Of a stretch of DNA of 27,981 nucleotides, positions 1 through 6,847 are shown piece by piece. The stretch covers positions 1 through 27,981 of the IMG/VR virus record IMGVR_UViG_3300031566_006338. One strand, 5' to 3'. Both the position numbers and the translations under genes were made by a program. This DNA is from a virus. The notes under the pieces were generated by a model. The model saw only the letters and a list, made by a program, of their open reading frames with translations, had not been told where the DNA came from and searched no databases. Each line of letters opens with the position of its first letter. Position 1 is the first letter of the stretch.

Positions 1-843
1 GGACCGGAAGCTGTCCCTGTCAGCCCTTCTCCGCGGCCGGAAAGCGAAAAGGAACGGCGGACGAACGCCACCTTTGGCCCGCTTTTCTGCGGCTCATCGC
101 CGAGTGCCGGCCTGCAACGGTCTTTGGAGAGCAGGTTGCGAGCAGGCTTGGACGTGAATGGCTCGCCGGAGTACGAACTGACCTGGAAGCATTGGGATAT
201 GCTTTCGGGGCTGCCGATCTGCCGGCTTGCTGCCAAGGCGCGCCGCACATCAGGCAAAGGCTGTTCTGGGTGGCTGACAGCAGCGGCAAGAGATGTATCG
301 GGGAAAAGTGGGGCGGGGCGTCAGGCGAGGAAGGGAAACCCGGACGATACGCTCTCCAATGCTGCGGAACTGGCGGGATACCCGACGCCGAAGGCTCAGG
401 AAATAGTGACTGGCAAAAAAGCACACGGGGGACTCTCGCTAACATCAACAGCAACATTGGCGAACTACGCGACACCCACAATGGCCGATGCGCAGAAGAA
501 GAAACCGTTCCACGATGCGCCGCAACCAGCGTTGGCCTATCAGGCGCACCTGGCGGGCTATGCGACGCCGACCAGACGGGACCACAAGGACGGAGCGGAG
601 TGCCAGAATGTCAAGGAAAATGCGCTACTAGCCAGGCAGGTTTGGGGTTCTGGTTCCCCTTCGACATCATCCCCTTCCGAGACGGAAAAGCGCGGCGCGT
701 TGAACCCGGAACTTTCCCGCTGGCTCATGGGGTTCCCGCCAGAGTGGTCAAGCTGCGCGGATACGGCAATGCAATCTGCCCCCAAGCGGCAGCGGCGTTC
801 ATCAGGGCGTACTGCGAAGCCCCAGGAGGCCCCGCATGAGTGA
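1..843 (+). other. Open overlapping frame on the methyltransferase gene (possible overprinted protein)
   Basis: This frame is open from the window edge to the TGA at 841-843, with a first internal ATG at 124. Its product contains SPEYELTWKHWDM, ICRLAAKARRTSG, three repeats of the form LA(G/N)Y(P/A)TP (codons near 370-390, 457-480 and 550-575) and LNPELSRWLMGFPPEW. From memory, these phrases match a protein type often annotated in phages as hypothetical or methyltransferase-like. It carries none of the C5-methyltransferase catalytic motifs, which are all in the other frame. It may be a real overprinted protein, or a conserved shadow produced by selection on the other frame. I do not claim it is expressed. 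Confidence 0.3.
3..839 (+). CDS. DNA cytosine-5 methyltransferase, 5'-truncated by window edge
   Basis: Catalyses transfer of a methyl group from S-adenosylmethionine to C5 of cytosine in a specific DNA site. The 278 visible residues begin at motif IV (PCQPF, catalytic Cys codon at 18-20). They continue with FGEQV, a variant of the motif VI ENV block (residues 41-45), and motif VIII (PHIRQRLFWVA, 81-91). A variable region that should be the target-recognition domain follows, then the C-terminal motif X-like YGNAICPQ. Motifs I-III lie upstream of the window. The stop overlaps the next start (ATGA at 836-839), which suggests translational coupling and supports this frame as the real one. GEQV in place of ENV is common in phage enzymes as far as I recall. 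Another complete reading frame covers the same DNA and is listed separately. The family call is secure; the target site cannot be read from sequence. Confidence 0.9.
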   Translation, partial: TGSCPCQPFSAAGKRKGTADERHLWPAFLRLIAECRPATVFGEQVASRLGREWLAGVRTDLEALGYAFGAADLPACCQGAPHIRQRLFWVADSSGKRCIGEKWGGASGEEGKPGRYALQCCGTGGIPDAEGSGNSDWQKSTRGTLANINSNIGELRDTHNGRCAEEETVPRCAATSVGLSGAPGGLCDADQTGPQGRSGVPECQGKCATSQAGLGFWFPFDIIPFRDGKARRVEPGTFPLAHGVPARVVKLRGYGNAICPQAAAAFIRAYCEAPGGPA

Positions 844-1672
844 TCGAAACACGAAGACCGCGGAGCGACCCATCAGTTCAAAGATGATCCTCAAACTACT
901 TGCGACAAAGCACGCCAGCGACGTGTTTGTGTCGGAGTGCAAGGATGGCCCGACCTGGGGGAGCGGCCCTTACGGCTCGCACCTTCGCATGGACGCCTGG
1001 GTAATGAAAAGGTCCTGGGCCAACCCGCTCGTGATCGTCTATGAGGCGAAGATCGCGCGCGGGGATTTCCTGGGCGATGAGAAGTGGCACTTGTACTTGC
1101 CTTACTGCAATGAATTCTACTTCGTCTGCCCGACGGGCCTGCTGGCCGTGGAGGAGCTGCCGGCCGAGGCGGGGCTCTTGTACGTGTCCAGGACGGGCAG
1201 CCGATTGTACCTGAAAAAGAAGGCGCAGCGTCGCACGGTCGAAATCCCTGAAGCCCTGTACAGGTACATCTTGATGAGCAGGTCGCGGATTGACCCTGAA
1301 CACGAGATAGACAAAAACCCCGGAGGGACGGCCCAGTATTGGCGCGAGTGGCTCGCCCAAAAGGGAGACAATCGCAAATTAGGATATGAAGTTTCCACGG
1401 CGATACGGCGCAAGGTCGCTGCCGTCGAGGCTGAAAATAGAAGGCTTCGAGACGAAAACGCGGGCGTGGCTGAGACGAAGGCGGCACTGGAGGCTCTTGG
1501 AATCGAATCCTCGCGACATGCCTCGACCTGGCTCGCCGAGACGACGCGGCGCAGGATCGAGGCCCTCAAGAAGTTAATTCCGCCCCACCTTTCGCCGATG
1601 ATCGGCAGGCTCATCGAGGGTTTGACGAAGTGCAGGCAAGCCCTGGACGGGAGCGCCAATGATGACGCGTGA
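836..1672 (+). CDS. MmcB-like PD-(D/E)XK nuclease-fold protein
   Basis: This 278-residue protein resembles the MmcB family of DNA-repair-associated proteins, which have a restriction-endonuclease-like fold. The visible core is DAWVM (D53), followed by VIVYEAKIARGDFLGDEKW, whose E70-x-K72 fits the (D/E)xK catalytic pair. It continues with YLPYCNEFYFVCP (residues 88-99), typical of the family. After about residue 175 the chain becomes charged and helical (EAENRRLRDENAG), probably a coiled coil that ordinary MmcB proteins of about 150 residues lack. It starts inside the end of the methyltransferase gene (ATGA) and ends by ATGA overlap with the next gene, so the three are likely co-translated. 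A role as nuclease or DNA-end-processing partner of the methyltransferase is possible, but a restriction function is only inference. Confidence 0.65.
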   Translation: MSDRNTKTAERPISSKMILKLLATKHASDVFVSECKDGPTWGSGPYGSHLRMDAWVMKRSWANPLVIVYEAKIARGDFLGDEKWHLYLPYCNEFYFVCPTGLLAVEELPAEAGLLYVSRTGSRLYLKKKAQRRTVEIPEALYRYILMSRSRIDPEHEIDKNPGGTAQYWREWLAQKGDNRKLGYEVSTAIRRKVAAVEAENRRLRDENAGVAETKAALEALGIESSRHASTWLAETTRRRIEALKKLIPPHLSPMIGRLIEGLTKCRQALDGSANDDA

Positions 1673-2523
1673 ACGGGCGATTGTGGCGGGGCAACGGCCC
1701 CGGCAGCGACAGGCACCTCCTGGCGAACCTGGCGCAGGTGCGGAACGAGATCGAGAGACGAAAGGAAGCGGCCATGGACGGCGAAGGAATCGACGGCAGG
1801 ACGGGCGCCTGTGAGTATCCGGACTGCGGCCTTACGGCCAGGCGAGAAGGGCTTTGCATCAAGCACCTGGCCGCACTGGTCCACGGCGACGAGGACGCCG
1901 CGGCCGTCGTGAGGAAACATTACACGCTGCGCGCCGCCGCCGACGCGACGGCAGAAAGGAAAGACGAAATGCACATGTGCGAGAAATGCGGGAAGAGCTT
2001 CAAGACGAAAAACGGGCTGAGCCGGCACGGCGGCTGGTGCGGCAAGTCGCTACACGACCCGCAGGGCGGGCCGCCGGCGGCTACCGGGGCGCCATCGCCG
2101 ACCTGTGCGGTGCCGGGCTGCCAGCGGCCGCGAAAAAGCCGTGGGCTCTGCGAGACGCATCTGTTCCGGATTTTCAAGGGCAAAGACGAGGCACTGAGGG
2201 ACGAGGCGATGAAGTACCTGCTTGCGCCGCGCCATCCGGGCCCGGGAAGCCGGCGACGGGCACGCTGCGGCGAGCCGAGCAAGGCTGCGACCGAGGCGCC
2301 AAAACCCGAGGCGAACGTCAGGGCGTCCGACGGGCCGCCCGACGGCATGAGGCGCGAGGGGCACGCCTTCGTCAGACTGGCCGAGCTCCTGGGCTGGGCT
2401 GAAGTGCTGCTCGATTTTCCCTGCCCGGAGGGGCACGCGTTTTTCAACTGCAACAATAGCAAGATGGCGGTGATGTCGGCGGACGGCACGATCAAGGCCG
2501 CGCGCCTGGTGATCGCGGACTGA
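1669..2523 (+). CDS. Multi-zinc-finger protein of unknown function
   Basis: I do not recognise a named family for this 284-residue protein. It has three probable zinc-binding units. The first and third share one pattern, C-x4-C...GLC-x2-H (C48, C53, C63, H66 and C146, C151, C161, H164), so they look duplicated. The middle one is C2H2-like (CEKCGKSF at 104-111, with H120 and C124). A dispersed repeat element encodes GKSLHDP at residues 125-131, exactly in the linker between fingers two and three. The C-terminal 60 residues (RLAELLGWAEVLLDFPC onward) form a separate small domain. The start overlaps the upstream stop (ATGA). The layout suggests a nucleic-acid-binding accessory protein, but nothing shows its target. 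Confidence 0.6.
   Translation: MNGRLWRGNGPGSDRHLLANLAQVRNEIERRKEAAMDGEGIDGRTGACEYPDCGLTARREGLCIKHLAALVHGDEDAAAVVRKHYTLRAAADATAERKDEMHMCEKCGKSFKTKNGLSRHGGWCGKSLHDPQGGPPAATGAPSPTCAVPGCQRPRKSRGLCETHLFRIFKGKDEALRDEAMKYLLAPRHPGPGSRRRARCGEPSKAATEAPKPEANVRASDGPPDGMRREGHAFVRLAELLGWAEVLLDFPCPEGHAFFNCNNSKMAVMSADGTIKAARLVIAD
2044..2070 (+). repeat. Dispersed palindromic element, copy 1 (short form, inside CDS)
   Basis: This 27-base copy of the element begins AAGTCGCTACACGAC and ends with the hairpin CCCGC-AGG-GCGGG. It lies in frame in the zinc-finger gene and is read as KSLHDPQGG, between two zinc-binding units. Related copies are at 4126, 7778, 10518, 14431, 21675 (inverted) and 4501 (inverted, partial). 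Confidence 0.7.
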
Positions 2524-2530
2524 CCGCGGA

Positions 2531-2564
2531 AATTGTCACTCGTCCCGCCGAAGGCGGGTCAATT
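2531..2564. repeat. Intergenic palindrome with CCCGCC/GGCGGG core
   Basis: Just after the zinc-finger gene stop, CCCGCC (2544-2549) and GGCGGG (2553-2558) form a 6-bp stem with a GAA loop. It is bracketed by AATTG (2531-2535) and CAATT (2560-2564). The same core type recurs near 4964, 14371 and 26773. There is no U-run, so it is more likely a REP-like repeat than a classical terminator. Confidence 0.5.
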
Positions 2565-2621
2565 GAACAGACGGCGACGAGCAGGCGCGAACTGCAGCCT
2601 GCAATGTGGAAAGGGAAACAG

Positions 2622-2744
2622 ATGAGCCAGTTACAAACGACGATGGCGCGACCGCCGAACAGCAAGCGGCCGTGGGACGAGCTCGACGCGTGGATGCTGA
2701 TAAGGGACAGCGGCGAGGGGCTGGCCCCCGACGCCGCTGTTTGA
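2622..2744 (+). CDS. Small hypothetical protein (40 aa)
   Basis: A short reading frame starts at ATG 2622 (MSQLQTTMARPPNSK...) and ends at the TGA at 2742-2744, nine bases before the next gene. AAAGGGAAACAG upstream provides a modest ribosome-binding site. The product has no recognisable domain; it is basic and polar at the start and acidic at the end. It fills the only sizeable space between the zinc-finger and PP-loop genes. It could be a small accessory protein or chance in GC-rich DNA. Confidence 0.35.
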   Translation: MSQLQTTMARPPNSKRPWDELDAWMLIRDSGEGLAPDAAV

Positions 2745-2753
2745 GGAGAGCAA

Positions 2754-3644
2754 GTGAGACGATACTTGAACGGCAAATCGATGGACGACGTTGCAATCGC
2801 GCGGATTCGGGAGTTTGAACCAGAAGCGTTGCGGATGCATCCGAACGGCTACTGGCTCGCGTTCAGCGGCGGGAAAGACTCCGTGGTAATTCTCGATCTG
2901 ACGAAACGCGCGGACGTAAGCTTTGAGGCTCACTACAATCTGACAACGGTTGACCCGCCGGAGTTGGTGCATTTCATCAAGACATTCCCCGAAGTCCGAA
3001 TCGACAGGCCGCCGCTGACGATGTGGCAATTGATACGCAAAGAAGGGATGCCGCCGCGCCGCAATGCCCGATTCTGCTGTCAAGAACTAAAGGAACGCGG
3101 CGGCACAGGGCGGCTCACTATAACAGGCGTGCGCTGGGGCGAGTCCAACCGCCGAGCTAAACGCCAGATGAGGGAGGCTTGCTACCGAGACAAGACGAAG
3201 CGGTACTTACACCCGATCATCGACTGGCCGACCGATGCCGTGTGGGAATATATCAGAGAGCGCAGGTTGCGGTACTGCTCCCTCTATGACGAGGGATTTG
3301 AACGCCTTGGCTGTGTGCTCTGCCCGATGACGAGCGACATCGAAAGGCACTTGGCGCGATGGCCGAAATTGTGTGCGGGGTGGGAGCGGGCAATCAAAAG
3401 CACGTTCCGCCCCGGCTACGTTAGCAGAAGCGGCACAACATTCGCGAGCGCGGAAGAATATTGGCGCTGGTGGCTGGACCGCAATGCGCCGGCCAGGCGC
3501 GCCGATGACGCCGCGGTATTGTTCGAAGATGACCCTGCCGCAACCGAGGCCGCCCGGCCCCCGACGCCGCTGGTTGAGGAGAAGCGCCCCGCCGCGTGGA
3601 ATAGCCTGGTTGGGGGAATAATCGCAATGGGAGGCCGCATGTGA
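2754..3644 (+). CDS. PAPS-reductase-like PP-loop protein
   Basis: A 296-residue member of the phosphoadenosine phosphosulfate reductase family, which shares the PP-loop ATPase fold. SGGKDS at residues 38-43 is the nucleotide-binding loop. Cysteines C108/C109 (RFCCQELK), C175, and C187/C190 (GCVLCPM) could hold an iron-sulfur cluster, as in DndC-type relatives. TGVRWGES (125-131) is the conserved arginine region. Phages often encode such proteins; proposed roles are sulfur metabolism or sulfur-containing nucleic-acid modification, and the substrate here is unknown. The GTG start at 2754 is chosen because GAGGAG lies seven bases upstream and the PP-loop follows at the usual distance. The stop overlaps the next ATG. 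No other dnd-type genes are visible, so phosphorothioation is not supported. Confidence 0.8.
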   Translation: MRRYLNGKSMDDVAIARIREFEPEALRMHPNGYWLAFSGGKDSVVILDLTKRADVSFEAHYNLTTVDPPELVHFIKTFPEVRIDRPPLTMWQLIRKEGMPPRRNARFCCQELKERGGTGRLTITGVRWGESNRRAKRQMREACYRDKTKRYLHPIIDWPTDAVWEYIRERRLRYCSLYDEGFERLGCVLCPMTSDIERHLARWPKLCAGWERAIKSTFRPGYVSRSGTTFASAEEYWRWWLDRNAPARRADDAAVLFEDDPAATEAARPPTPLVEEKRPAAWNSLVGGIIAMGGRM

Positions 3645-3739
3645 TGTCGGCGCGAATGATCATCGAGGCCGCCAGCGCGGCTGCGTTCGCCATCTCCGTC
3701 GCGTGGCTGCAAAAGCGCCTGGAGGGCGGCGGGACATGA
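3644..3739 (+). CDS. Small hypothetical protein (31 aa) with hydrophobic helix
   Basis: A 31-codon frame fits exactly between its neighbours: its ATG overlaps the PP-loop gene stop (TGATG at 3642-3646) and its TGA overlaps the ASCH gene start (ATGA at 3736-3739). The product, MSARMIIEAASAAAFAISVAWL followed by a basic end, is one alanine-rich helix that could sit in a membrane. The double overlap suggests real translation. It may act mainly to couple translation of the flanking genes. Confidence 0.45.
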   Translation: MSARMIIEAASAAAFAISVAWLQKRLEGGGT

Positions 3740-4455
3740 AGGCGATCAGCTTGCATCAGCCATGCGCCACGATGATCCGCAATGGCCGAAAGACCATAGA
3801 GACGCGGACCTGGGGCACGTCCTATCGCGGGCCGCTCCTGATTTGCTCGAGCAAGAATCCCCAGGTGGAGGGGCACCTGTGTGGCTTCGCCCTCTGCGTC
3901 GCCGAGCTTGTCGATTGCCGGCCGATGCGGAAGGCGGACGAGGCCCGGGCCGCTTGCGATTTATACGAGGGTGCCTGGGCCTGGATTCTGGAGGACATTC
4001 GGCCGGTCGAACCATTCCGCGTGCGGGGTTTTCAGCGAATCTTTGAGGTCGACTGTGAGTCACGATTACCGAAGCAAGAGAATCAAATACCGCCCCCGGC
4101 GGCCAACCAGGAGAACCCGATGAGCAAGTCACTACACGACCCGCGTAGCGGGGCGAAAAAGAACGAGCAGGGCGCGAGCCTCAAGCAGATCTTCGAGGCC
4201 TACGCCAAGATCGACGTGGCGCGGGGCGAGGTAGCATCCGCGCGGGACGGCTACAAGGAAGCCAAGGACGCGGCCGCCGCGGCCAAGGAACGGCTCACGC
4301 AGGCCGAGGACCGCCTGGAGGCAGTCAGGGAGGCCGTCCTGGGCCTGATCGGCCTGGCCCGCGACGCGGCCGGAGCCAAGGCCAAAGGAGCCCGCCAGCA
4401 AGCCGAGAGCTTCCTGAAGGGCGGCTCGCCGGGCAAGCAGGTCGAAGCGGCGTAA
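3736..4455 (+). CDS. ASCH-domain protein fused to a coiled-coil region
   Basis: Residues 1-106 form an ASCH domain (PUA-like RNA/nucleotide-binding fold), opening MKAISLHQPCATMIRNGRKT, then IETRTWGTSYRGPLLICSSK, and ending in FQRIFEVD. A loose linker follows (residues 107-128), then the dispersed-repeat peptide SKSLHDPRSG. The rest is a helical, Ala/Lys/Glu-rich segment with heptad character (about 150-220). The ASCH start is fixed by ATGA overlap with the 31-residue frame. An internal ATG at 4120 has AGGAG six bases upstream, so a 111-residue coiled-coil protein is probably also made, and the locus may be two genes joined by loss of a stop. ASCH domains may sense modified bases, which would fit the modification genes nearby, but that is inference. 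Confidence 0.75.
   Translation: MKAISLHQPCATMIRNGRKTIETRTWGTSYRGPLLICSSKNPQVEGHLCGFALCVAELVDCRPMRKADEARAACDLYEGAWAWILEDIRPVEPFRVRGFQRIFEVDCESRLPKQENQIPPPAANQENPMSKSLHDPRSGAKKNEQGASLKQIFEAYAKIDVARGEVASARDGYKEAKDAAAAAKERLTQAEDRLEAVREAVLGLIGLARDAAGAKAKGARQQAESFLKGGSPGKQVEAA
4126..4152 (+). repeat. Dispersed palindromic element, copy 2 (short form, inside CDS)
   Basis: AAGTCACTACACGACCCGC followed by GTA and GCGGG. It begins two codons after the internal ATG at 4120 and is read as KSLHDPRSG, in the same frame as copies 1, 3 and 4. It marks the junction between the ASCH and coiled-coil parts of the gene. Confidence 0.7.
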
Positions 4456-4500
4456 GTCGCCATGGGCGACTGGCTGCGGCGAGGAAATTCAGCAGAGGAA

Positions 4501-4535
4501 CAGGCGCGCCTTCGGCGGAGTTCCGCAGGGCGAAC
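4501..4535 (-). repeat. Dispersed palindromic element, copy 7 (inverted, right half only)
   Basis: In the 116-base space between the ASCH and ParB-like genes, the reverse complement of 4501-4535 shares TTCGCCC, GCGGAACTCCGCC and AGGCG, in order, with the copy at 14431. The left half (CACTACACGA part) is not recognisable. No convincing gene was found in the space; a 48-codon frame from ATG 4462 overlaps the next gene and has no support. Confidence 0.5.
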
Positions 4536-4571
4536 AAGCACAGGGCAATCAAGAAACGAAAGGGACACACA

Positions 4572-6824
4572 ATGGAAACGACGCAGACGATGGGAATTAT
4601 CGACGTGAAGAATCCGCCGCCGGCGGGGACTGTATTCGAGATCGAAGTGCCGCTAGGGATGGCCGACCCCGTCAATGGCACAGTGAACGAGGGCCCGGGC
4701 ACCATCGAGATGCGATTTCGGGTTGAGGTGATAAGTGGCAGAGGCATATTGTCCCTCCAGGAGCCGATGAAGGGCGGGACTTGGTCTGCCTCCAACGAAC
4801 CCCTCAGCGTGAAGGCCTGGAACACCGACTTCGCGCCCCTTGTCACCGGCCGGATAGACCCCGAGATCGCCGAGCCGGGGAGGCGAAAGCCGAAATCCCC
4901 AACTCGTGCTTCGCAGCGAAGCGCCGCTTCGCAGAGCAATATCGTCAATCGTCAACCCGCCTGCCTGCCGGCGGCGGGCAGGTCGTCAATTCCCCGGGCC
5001 GACCTGGTCATGGTCCCGATCGACGCGATCGACACGGGCGGCAACGTCCGGGCCGCGATGGACGAGACGTCGCTGTTTCAGCTCCAGCTTTCTATCAGCG
5101 AGCTGGGGATGCTCGAGCCGATCATCGTCCGCAAGGTGGGCAATCGGTTCCGGGTAGTCGCCGGACACCGGCGCCTGAAGGCCGCGACCAACGGGGGCGA
5201 GCAGTTCGTCGAGGCCAGGGTTTTCAGCGGCGATGACGCGGACGAGAAGTGGGAGGCCCGGGCGCGGCTGGCCGAGAACGTCCAGCGCCAGGACCTCAAC
5301 CACGTCGAGCTTGCCGGGATCTTCGGCGCGGCAGTCGAAAGCGGCCTATCGGTGGCGCAGATCGCGGCGGAGGCCCACCTGTCGGACGACATGATCCGCC
5401 GCCATGTGGCGCTATTGAGGCTCGCCGAGCCCGTCCGGCAGCTCGTCGCGTCGGCCCGGCTGCCGGTGCACCAGGCCGAGCTGATAAGCCGCGTCGGCGA
5501 CCAGGGGCGGCAGATCAAACTGGCCGGGCAATGCCTGGCGATTGAATGGACTGGCAAGGCCTGGAAGCACAGGGCCGGCTGGGGCGAGAAAAAGGAGGAT
5601 CCCAAGGATTACATCCAGCCGATGGCCGATCTGCGGAGCGACGTGGCGCGGGCCATGTGCGGGCTGGCCGCCTGCGGCTGGCTGAAGCGCGAGGCCGAGA
5701 GCCGGGAGACCGGCGGCATAGAGACGGGGTTTGCCGACCGGCGGTCGTGCAGCGGCTGCCCGGACAACACGACGACATACGCCGAGCAGCCGATGCTGTT
5801 CGCCGGGATCCGGCCCCAGGGCAGCGACAAGAAGGGCTACTGCACAAACCGGCCGTGCTATGACATCAAGAGGAGGGCCTGGGACAAGGTCCTGACAAAG
5901 CGGCGAGCCGAGGCCGAGAAGCTCCAGGCCGAGAAGATACGCAAGGCCAGGCGGGCCGGCCTGGACATCTGCGAGGACTGCGGCAGGGTCGCCGACGCAG
6001 GCGAGACCTTCAAAGCGCAGGCGGGCCGCAAGCAATGCCCCAAGTGCGTCGATAAGGCCAAGGCGCGCGCCGGCGGGCGCGGAGCGGCGTCGCCGCAACC
6101 CAAGGCCCCGCCGTTTCCGAATACACCAAAGGAGCGCTTCGCGCTGGCGCTGTGGGACTGGGGCGTCGCGGCGGCCAAGGCGGTGATCGTCCACGTCGGC
6201 GGCCTGCCGGCCGAGAAGATCGACTGGCGGGTGCTACTGGGACTGGCCTTCGCCAGCCAGGACGTACAAATCCGTTCAGATGCCCCATGGAAGAACAGGC
6301 AAAAGGTCCAGGCGGCGGCGATTGAAGTCGTGCGGGCAGGGGGTTACCCGGAACTGGCGGGCAAGCAGGCCACGCACCTGCTGGAGCAGATCCTTGCGGG
6401 CATTGCCGGTGAAAATATCTGGCAGAAGCCCAGCGCGGATCGCCGCGACCTTGACGAGGACGCCCGTCTGGACATCGAGGCCGCCGAGGCGCTGGCTGTC
6501 CGCCTGGGCGTCACGGTGGCGCCGCGGCCCCGGTGGGAGACGTTCGACAAGGGGCAGAAGCCGGTCGTGAACAAGGAGGCCAAGGCACCAAAGGCCGAGT
6601 TCTGCACGCGCGCGTGCGATGGCTGCTCGATAGGCTGCGCCGTTCCCGGCGACCGCCACGAGCGGATGAAGATCGCGATCCGGGCCGGCAAGAAGGACGA
6701 GGCACTGCCGGCGATTGAGCGGTGCGCCGACGCGGCATACCTGCGAGGCCTCGAGGGCCTCAAGGGCGACTGGCGGCGGGCGGCAGTGGCGAGGCGAAGC
6801 GAAGAATTGTCAATTGACAATTGA
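4572..6824 (+). CDS. Large ParB-like protein with zinc-binding region
   Basis: The 750-residue product has four visible parts. Residues 1-100 are a small beta-rich domain of unknown role. Residues 108-140 are encoded by inserted repeat DNA. Residues 144-285 are a ParB N-terminal domain, with VVAGHRRLKA (195-204), LAENVQRQDLNHVE (233-246) and a following helix-turn-helix (SVAQIAAEAHLSDDMIRRHV). The C-terminal half is cysteine-rich (CSGCPDNT...YCTNRPCY, CEDCG...CPKC, CTRACDGCSIGC), as in many phage and plasmid ParB-like proteins. Such proteins bind or nick DNA and act in partition, replication or regulation. An ATG at 5010 just before the ParB domain may be an older start. The last codons and the stop are supplied by heptamer repeats. 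No ParA partner is visible, so classical partition is unlikely from this window alone. Confidence 0.75.
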   Translation: METTQTMGIIDVKNPPPAGTVFEIEVPLGMADPVNGTVNEGPGTIEMRFRVEVISGRGILSLQEPMKGGTWSASNEPLSVKAWNTDFAPLVTGRIDPEIAEPGRRKPKSPTRASQRSAASQSNIVNRQPACLPAAGRSSIPRADLVMVPIDAIDTGGNVRAAMDETSLFQLQLSISELGMLEPIIVRKVGNRFRVVAGHRRLKAATNGGEQFVEARVFSGDDADEKWEARARLAENVQRQDLNHVELAGIFGAAVESGLSVAQIAAEAHLSDDMIRRHVALLRLAEPVRQLVASARLPVHQAELISRVGDQGRQIKLAGQCLAIEWTGKAWKHRAGWGEKKEDPKDYIQPMADLRSDVARAMCGLAACGWLKREAESRETGGIETGFADRRSCSGCPDNTTTYAEQPMLFAGIRPQGSDKKGYCTNRPCYDIKRRAWDKVLTKRRAEAEKLQAEKIRKARRAGLDICEDCGRVADAGETFKAQAGRKQCPKCVDKAKARAGGRGAASPQPKAPPFPNTPKERFALALWDWGVAAAKAVIVHVGGLPAEKIDWRVLLGLAFASQDVQIRSDAPWKNRQKVQAAAIEVVRAGGYPELAGKQATHLLEQILAGIAGENIWQKPSADRRDLDEDARLDIEAAEALAVRLGVTVAPRPRWETFDKGQKPVVNKEAKAPKAEFCTRACDGCSIGCAVPGDRHERMKIAIRAGKKDEALPAIERCADAAYLRGLEGLKGDWRRAAVARRSEELSIDN
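4901..4990 (-). repeat. Repeat family 2, copy A, inserted in frame in the ParB-like gene
   Basis: Read on the minus strand it contains GCTCTGCGAAGC (4926-4937) and GCACGAG near its far end (about 4903-4909), the two blocks shared with copies at 15406 and 24142. On the plus strand a heptamer pair TCGTCAA-TCGTCAA (4942-4955) and a palindrome CCTGCC/GGCAGG (4964-4969, 4977-4982) follow. The whole stretch stays open in the host gene and encodes a serine/arginine-rich linker between two domains. Confidence 0.6.
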
Positions 6825-6840
6825 CCATTAGCAATTAGAG
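6806..6840. repeat. Heptamer tandem repeat at gene end
   Basis: Five consecutive 7-base units: ATTGTCA, ATTGACA, ATTGACC, ATTAGCA, ATTAGAG. They supply the final codons and the TGA of the ParB-like gene and run up to seven bases before the next ATG. Related ATTG/GATTG heptamers occur at 24228-24255. Confidence 0.75.
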
Positions 6841-6847
6841 ACCGCAG

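Noticed and set aside
4462-4608. A 48-codon frame in the space before the ParB-like gene
   Set aside because: It runs into the next gene in another frame, has no convincing ribosome-binding site and covers the partial repeat element.
5745-5758. GTCGTGCAGCGG in the ParB-like gene, similar to an inverted element core
   Set aside because: It encodes part of the Cys-rich RRSCSGCPDN motif expected in this family and has no further similarity on either side.
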